Positions 57,781-64,000 of a stretch of 64,000 nucleotides of DNA are shown here, piece after piece. Source of the DNA: Hyalella azteca (Eukaryota > Arthropoda > Malacostraca > Amphipoda > Hyalellidae); assembly GCF_000764305.2 (NCBI RefSeq), contig NW_025947474.1:124001-188000 (forward strand). The letters are read 5' to 3'. Within the stretch, counting starts at the first letter, position 1. The number at the start of each line of letters is the position of its first letter. Both the position numbers and the translations under genes were made by a program. The notes below the pieces were generated by a model that saw nothing but the letters and a program-made list of their open reading frames with translations, ran no database searches and was not told the origin of the DNA.

Positions 57781-58967
57781 CGGCGACTTCACTGAAATGA
57801 GTTCGAATATTATAAAATATATTGTTGTTTTTCATTCTTGAAATGTCCAAAAAGATATATCTTGAAATATATCGATTACAATTTGCTATTCCTGTACATC
57901 TCATTTTTTCTCATTCTATAATTTGAATCTCCATACATATTGAATCATGTTTTTTTTTATCAGCACGTTTTTCTCGAGCTGTCGAGTCTTTCTTGTAGGA
58001 AAAATTTATTTTTGAAACAGTAAGTGTGTTTTTATAGAACTGTCGTCCTCTCCTATTCTTAACATATATTCGTCTATTGCATTATATACATACATAAATT
58101 ATAGGTAGCTTCGGCTACATATGTGCTCGTACTCGAATCTTAGGAGTAAAGTACGTAGATTTTATTATGAGTTGTTCAAACTCGGTCTCTATCAAACAAA
58201 CGCGACTCCCACCTCAAACTCTTGAAATTTTCAACAATCTAGCTTACGATTTGTTTACCTGAAACAATCGGGTGGTTGAAATTATACCGATGTTTACTGG
58301 TTCATCCATGAAATTAGCACCACGTTTCTCTTCGCCAATCCCATTTTCCATAACAACAATAACGTGTATTTCAAAATATACACCAAATTGTTGCGAATAT
58401 ATTTCTTATTAGAATAGGTAATACTCAATCTGATGCCAGTACTTACGATGAGCTTTATTTTAGCACTTTTGTATGATTTTACAGATGGCTCAATAAGCCA
58501 CGTCTGAACTCTTGTCGACCCTCGTCTCCTGCCATTGCCTGTGGTTGTTCGTTAACAGGTCACTACATTATTACAGACTTCTGTGGTAATGGAATAGAAT
58601 AAATTAGAGTTCCTCGAAGTCAGAAAGAAAGAGGATTCTTTATAAGTCATTACATAGCAACATTCCATTCAGCGTGCAGTTGCATGAACTGCGAGAACAC
58701 CTACTTTTTAAGTTTAGTTTATGCCTTAATGAAAGCCAAACCAATAAAACTGCCCCATGTTCTTCTAACGAAATCTTGAAAAATGTAATTGTTGTCAGCG
58801 GTAATTTAGTGAAGAACATTGCTGGCATACAAGGAAGAAGAAATACCATTTAAACTCCTATAGAAGTTGAAGAGGCCTGCTTCGTGCCCAGTTCTATCCG
58901 CAGTTGAAAAGTTGCAGCTGATACGTCAGCAGTTGCAACTAAGACAGTAGTTGTGGTACAGCAGATG
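57781..58967. other. Unassigned interval
   Basis: AT-rich. Contains a 69-codon minus frame at 58640-58849 of unknown nature. Confidence 0.45.
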
Positions 58968-59262
58968 CTGGTTTGGCATAGCATGAACAGTTATAGTACA
59001 ACAGGTACAGCTATAGTACAGCTGGTACAACTAGAGTACAGCAGGTACAGCGGTGGTACAGTTATAGTACAGCAGGTACAGCTATAGTACAGCAGGTACA
59101 GCTATAGTACAGCAGGTACAGCTATATAGTACAGCAGGTTTAGCTATAGTACATCAGGTACAGCTATAGTACAGCAGGTACAGCTATAATACAACAAGTA
59201 CAGCTGTGGTACAGCAGGTACAGCTATAATACAACAAGTACAGCTGTGGTACACTAGAAGCA
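58968..59262. repeat. 20-bp minisatellite, about 14 copies
   Basis: The unit CAGCTATAGTACAGCAGGTA is in strict register in the centre (59051-59180), with decayed copies on both sides. GTAC and AGCT occur in each unit. Confidence 0.95.
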
Positions 59263-61385
59263 GCTGCTCTCACTAACTCCTTAATGCACCAGCCAGTCTC
59301 GCTGCCACAGCCGCTGCTCGTCTTCGCTGGTTTTCTTTGCAAGCTTTCATTGAAGTTCAGCGCACCGCGACTGTCACAAATAATACTTCTCGTTTAGTCC
59401 CATGTTTTACAAATAAATGTTGGAGATTTTTATACTTTACATTACTGTTATTATTATTATTACTTTAACACAAGCATAATGCACTGCACCTGAAATTTGT
59501 AGGTTGTGTGGTGGCTGGGATAGGAATGTCTTGTATTATTGAAAATTCTGATCTGGGACTGCAATACAGGCATTGTGAGCACAGCATTTTCAACATCTCT
59601 GTTTACTTTTTGTATGACTTGTTATTAGTTTGATAGTTATTACCAATCATATCATATAAGTTTGCTAGAGTTATCGTCGAGCTCCCAATGCCCGGTTGCA
59701 AAGTTCAATGTGCCGCGATTTATGACACTAAGAAATCAACGGTGAGACTCGTACTAAGAATTAGAATTCTACGTCTTGTAATAAGTCATCATCGATCTGG
59801 TGAATATCTTAAATCTTTTATGCTATGCGAATTGATATATGGTCGGCCGCTGCAATTTAAAGATTCACGAAGATGATTGTACGTGCATTTTTTTGGTCCA
59901 ATTTTTATCAATCATGGGTTGTGGAATGTTCTGTATAGAACTGGTGTTCAATAATTGTAAATTATTCTGTATATGAAAGTCTTGGGTTCAGGAATTGAAA
60001 AGTATTTTGTTATGGAAGCACTAGCGTTTTATATCATCTTTTGTTCTTGATTCCATCGGATAAATAACTTTTGATATCGAGATTCGCTGTGTTGTTTTTT
60101 CAGCTCGTTCCATTGAAGCCAAAATTCTGAAACCTGAGTCGTTACTTATATTTTTCTAGCTGAATTTTTCATGGGAGAAGTCGGAAGTCCCTGTGTGCGG
60201 CTAACTCTATTTTCGATGGGAATTTCTACACTGAGCTTTTCCGTGTTTCACCCTAGACGTTCGTCCGTATTTTCTTTGCACGGCTTAAATTTCCTGGCGT
60301 AACTTGATTATTTCCAACGCATAGCTAATCTTTCTTGACGCCAACAAAGCTCTTGCAAATCCTGCTGCTATTTTTCCCAAAACAGTAATATTTTTTGCTT
60401 TCATAACTGTGAAAAAACTAAGGTGTGTTTCCCATTCGTTTGAATTTTTCAGTCCAGTAAGTCTTGATTTGAATTTAAATTTGAGTGCTTTCATCTAGAG
60501 TTCAATTGTGCTGTTAGTTGGTTCAAATATATTATTATTATTATGGGTTATGTAGAGCATCGGTGATTTTTTATAAGTATTATGTTTTTGCGTTGTATTA
60601 TTAAATGCATTATTTAATTAGTGTGTCAATAAAAATGTAAAATGTATTATGATGAAAGTGTCTAAGGGTCAGAGAGGTGTCTTTGGGACACAGCTACTTC
60701 AGTCATGTTACAAGCAAGGGTTTTTCTAAAGTCCAAAATTTCTTTGTGTTGATATCTCTGTTCATCGATGTTATAAATTGAGTGACATGCAATCTAATTT
60801 TTTCATCACGTCGTCTGCCACTTCGCATGCTAAGCGCGAACTCTTTGCTCTACTCCGGACTGCGACACTTCAAAACGACTCTCCGTAGAGTTTCTTCACG
60901 CTCACTTTTCCTTTAAGATTATGTGACTTCGACAAACTGAGCTGCTATGTAATCTATCTTCCCCAGAAATATTTAGTATAGTAGTCAGTTTACTCAGCTA
61001 GAAATGTAGGTATGCGTAAATATGATGTAAGTTTAGAGAACCTTATTTTCGTTGAATTGTTATGGAAACTGAATCAATGGATCCGGAAAAGAGAAATGTG
61101 TCAGATAAAATCCAAAGAGGGAGTAGTGGAAGGTATTTAGAAGTAGTTGATCAGATGTGGTTTAATTCACTCGTCTTTTGAACAAAAAAGTCGTTTTCTA
61201 GAAGAAGACGAAGGCGAATTATTTTCGGTAAAATTAAATTGTTGTTCCAATCAATATTGAGAGGAAAATGTTGCTTTTATCTGAATAGAACCCATTGCCT
61301 GCCTGCATAAAAATGACAAAGGTCACTCAAAAGCTGTGCATACAGTCAATCTCAGTTCGCTGATCGTTCGTAAGCGAGAATAAAA
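59263..61385. other. Long unassigned AT-rich interval
   Basis: A strong acceptor-like tract (GTGTTGTTTTTTCAG) ends at 60104, followed by an 18-codon frame to TAG. ATTATTATTATT runs lie at about 59450 and 60530. Nothing recognised. Confidence 0.4.
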
Positions 61386-61480
61386 TGTTGCGCGCAACCT
61401 TTGATGAAGGGGATGGAGGTATAGGAGGAAGGGTAGGGGAGACGAGGGATATGCTGGAGGGGAGGATTAAAGAGGAGCGA
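61386..61480. other. Purine-rich tract
   Basis: GGGGATGGAGGTATAGGAGG and AGGGTAGGGGAGACGAGGGA, then GGAGGGGAGG. This G-rich strand has several GGG or GG runs and could form non-B DNA. Confidence 0.7.
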
Positions 61481-62214
61481 TCTGATGTACAGAGTATCGT
61501 ACCTCATCTCAGGGCTTGGGGACGACCGAACAGTTGGGGAGGAAAAAGATGAAGGCGCTGGAAAAATAACTACGGAGATGGGAACAGGGCGAATTGAGCG
61601 AAGTTTTAGCGTGAAGTATTGATGATGAAAGTGGGCTGTGAAATAATGGCGTGATGAAAGTGCTTAATGAAAGTGACCGAATGGAAAGTGCACGGTTAAA
61701 ATTTGGCTGTGAACGGAAGACAGAAAAATGTGCTGTGAAGGGAATACGGTGTGAAGGGGTGGAACGTACAATTGCACGAGTGCATGTATTTAGATTAGGT
61801 ATAATTACAAATCGATGGAAAAAGGTGATAAACAGTCTAAAGAAAGAAAAAAATTCAAAGTTTAAGAATAATTTATAAGAATTATAACTTGGGTAATGAG
61901 GTTTATTTTCAGTGTTCAATGTACTATAAATGTCGCGGTGAATGTCGAGGTGAACCTTTGGCCAATTTCGGATTTGATGCTTTGTCATGAAGCAAGCTTA
62001 TTTTTGCGTTACTTTCTATGTTATTTTACGGCGAGAAATTGAACATTTGCAGAGACAAGAAAATGGCAGTGCCAGGGTGCCGAGAAGGAAGGAAATTACG
62101 GTTGTTGAGGAAGCAAAGTTGAACTTCATCTTTATTGGGCGCAGTGAAGAAGCTCGCGCTGAAGAGCAGTGCGGAAGTTTGCCGGTTTGAAGGCTGTAAA
62201 TGAGCGATGGTTGC
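61481..62214. other. Unassigned interval with opposing open frames
   Basis: A 159-codon minus frame (61509-61988) faces two plus frames (61651-61878 and 61987-62190) in purine-biased sequence. Strand composition bias alone can remove stops, and none is recognised. Confidence 0.3.
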
Positions 62215-62330
62215 AACCAATGGAGATTTGTTGCTCCAAATGGAGTGCGGGGAGCTGGAATGTGGAGCATGGAGGCATCAAATGGAGTGCGACGGAGGTA
62301 TCGAACGGAGTGGACATGGAGGCGGGTTCA
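62215..62330. repeat. Loose AATGGAGTGCG repeat
   Basis: AAATGGAGTGCG occurs twice (62238 and 62279), with related AACGGAGTGG and CATGGAGG around it. Confidence 0.7.
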
Positions 62331-64000
62331 GATGTAGAGAAATTTGATTCACTGGGTTCGGGTAAATTTTTTTTACTGTATTTAGTTGATTGACTTACAT
62401 TATGGTGACGCCTAAGAGTTGATGTGCTCACGTAATGTATTTATTGTTAAGTATTTAATAATGCAAATTTACTTCATGCTTCTTGCATGACAATTAATAT
62501 TTGATTTTTGATATGACGTCTGCGATGGGACACTGTATTAATTAAATTGGAACTTCCTATTGGTGTACTTTTTTCATTTTGTATATCTTGAGATTTCTCA
62601 AATTTGTTTCTTTGAAGTTATTTTTTTGTGAACATGATTTGATTCGATCCTGATAGTCGATTCGTGATTTGCAATTAACATACAATCTCTTTCGTACCCG
62701 AACTCTTGAAGGATCTACAGTGAATAAAAAGCTTTGAATCCAATGAATTACGAGGCATAACTTTACCTCGCCCATACCTCATGCCCACGTTTTTCGTTTT
62801 ACGAAGACCAACTTGAGTCATTTCGTTTTTTGAAAACTATAACTGGCCTTCAAGCTTCCTGGCGGAACAAAGTCTGTTTAATGCATTGAAATATTATGTT
62901 TATCGACAAATTGCACCTACATTTTGAGTTATCTCGATTTTTTATAAATTTTTTCGTCATACGGAACGCCGTATGATTTCAGCATCGAATTTCTTGCGTC
63001 TAATAACCCTTGGAATATATTTTCCTGCAAGTATTTTGGTCACGTGTCTACCCTCACCCCTTCCCTCGGACGCACCTCCCCTTCCCTCGTTTTTGCCCTC
63101 GAGTAGAGGCCGTTGTAAGGTTCCGTGTGCGGTATGGAGCTAATAATTCACACAGTATACAGCCTGCGTGTGTGTGTTAATTAGTCGATGTGTAGGAATT
63201 TATGAAGGCTTCTTGTATATTTATATGTTCACCTGAATATGCTTGTTTTTGTGTGTTGTTTTAGCGTGTGTAGGAGTGGGTGCATGAATTTATGTGCGTT
63301 TGGCTATTAATTTAAAAAGATCTGCGATAAATTAACATCTGATCTTTCTCTCAGTTCTTCAGAACGATTCAGAACGATTCTTGGGAATACGAAGATGATG
63401 TATTTATTTTCTTAATCTTCACTGCATCTCGTACTACGTATGATTTAGACATTTGTTGTGTAAAAATCGTAATTACGAAATGAGGCCATCTAATAATTTA
63501 CAGTTTCATGATCATTTATTCGCTTCATCGCGCCGAACAGATAACAGATATCCAATACTTTCTCGTATTCTAAATTTAATTCTAAATTATTTGACACCAA
63601 GCTATCTAAACATTACACCTTCCTTCGCGGCATGTTAGTTGGTGCCTGTCACGTTAAAAATACTTATGCAGTTGGGGCCTGATGGTGGGGGTGGGGCAGG
63701 AAATTGGTTTGGCAGCTCTTATCCATTATCATTGAATATTCGGGTAATTCGAGAGAACTTTCAATTATAACATTACAATTTTGTCCTGTTTATTTTTGAA
63801 GAATTACTATTACTGAACTAATGATTTGAAATGGAACTATTACTGAGACTCTTTACTCATCGACCGCAACCAAAAGACTACACCATCTTCCGTAATTCGG
63901 CCAAAGTCACGTCAAACTCTCTCTAAAACAAAATGACAAATATACAACCTATCAAATCCCTAACATCATTGTTAATAAGAATGTTCGTGTTATATTTTCA
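62331..64000. other. Unassigned AT-rich interval to the window end
   Basis: TCATACGG-AACG-CCGTATGA is an 8-bp hairpin at 62957-62976. A pyrimidine/C-rich patch lies at 63050-63105. No gene recognised. Confidence 0.45.

Noticed and set aside
60105..60160. Terminal-exon-like frame after a strong acceptor
   Set aside because: Only 18 codons to the stop and no partner exon.
61509..61988. 159-codon minus-strand frame
   Set aside because: Lies in strand-biased sequence with open frames on the opposite strand; Ser/Phe-rich, no motif and no splice signals.
1..64000. tRNA, rRNA or snRNA genes
   Set aside because: Scanning by eye for B-box-like GGTTCGAATCC and cloverleaf stems gave no candidate. A covariance-model search would be needed to exclude them.

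Overview
The window looks like a piece of an animal nuclear genome, most likely an arthropod. It is AT-rich, has no operon-like spacing or dense coding, carries a decayed mariner-type transposon and several MITE-like elements, has one short run of the arthropod telomere unit (GGTTA, at 33810-33828), and contains a 478-base run of Ns typical of a scaffold gap. An insect is my best guess. I cannot name the species from the sequence.

I found no complete protein-coding gene that I can defend. Nearly all long open frames here are artefacts of tandem repeats, whose monomers lack stop codons, so the arrays read open in one or more frames. The only recognisable protein is the C-terminal part of a mariner-like (IS630/Tc1/mariner superfamily) transposase on the minus strand at 10010-10570, inside an element with matching terminal inverted repeats at 9893-10783. 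A few short candidate exons have reasonable splice signals or start context (9322-9377, 26521-26561, 28506-28534, 34419-34528, 37165-37374, 54647-54830, 55305-55546). All are low confidence and none has an assigned function.

The dominant content is minisatellites: more than 35 unrelated tandem arrays with monomers of 15 to 102 bp, covering roughly a tenth of the window. They are densest at 11.1-15.5 kb, where about half the bases belong to arrays. Several have higher-order structure: 4x30 bp at 1667-2238, 27 bp and 39 bp relatives at 14731-15232, and 19 bp inside 97 bp at 41266-41580. Many monomers contain a short perfect palindrome. The N gap (19624-20101) is bounded by two different arrays.

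Mobile-element layout: (1) a MITE family with GGGCC(C/T)ATACTTTCAAAA ends has four copies (2925-3064, 22571-22718, 36783-36928, 52223-52360) and a truncated fragment at 10514-10547; (2) a 120-bp element has perfect 29-bp inverted ends at 12177-12296; (3) a 236-bp fold-back element has 105-bp arms at 18587-18822; (4) the mariner relic at 9893-10783 contains an 11-copy, 29-bp minisatellite that was evidently amplified from the transposase coding sequence itself. Item (4) is the most interesting object in the window: a protein-coding segment of a transposon caught in the act of becoming a minisatellite, next to a deletion junction that carries a piece of the first MITE family.
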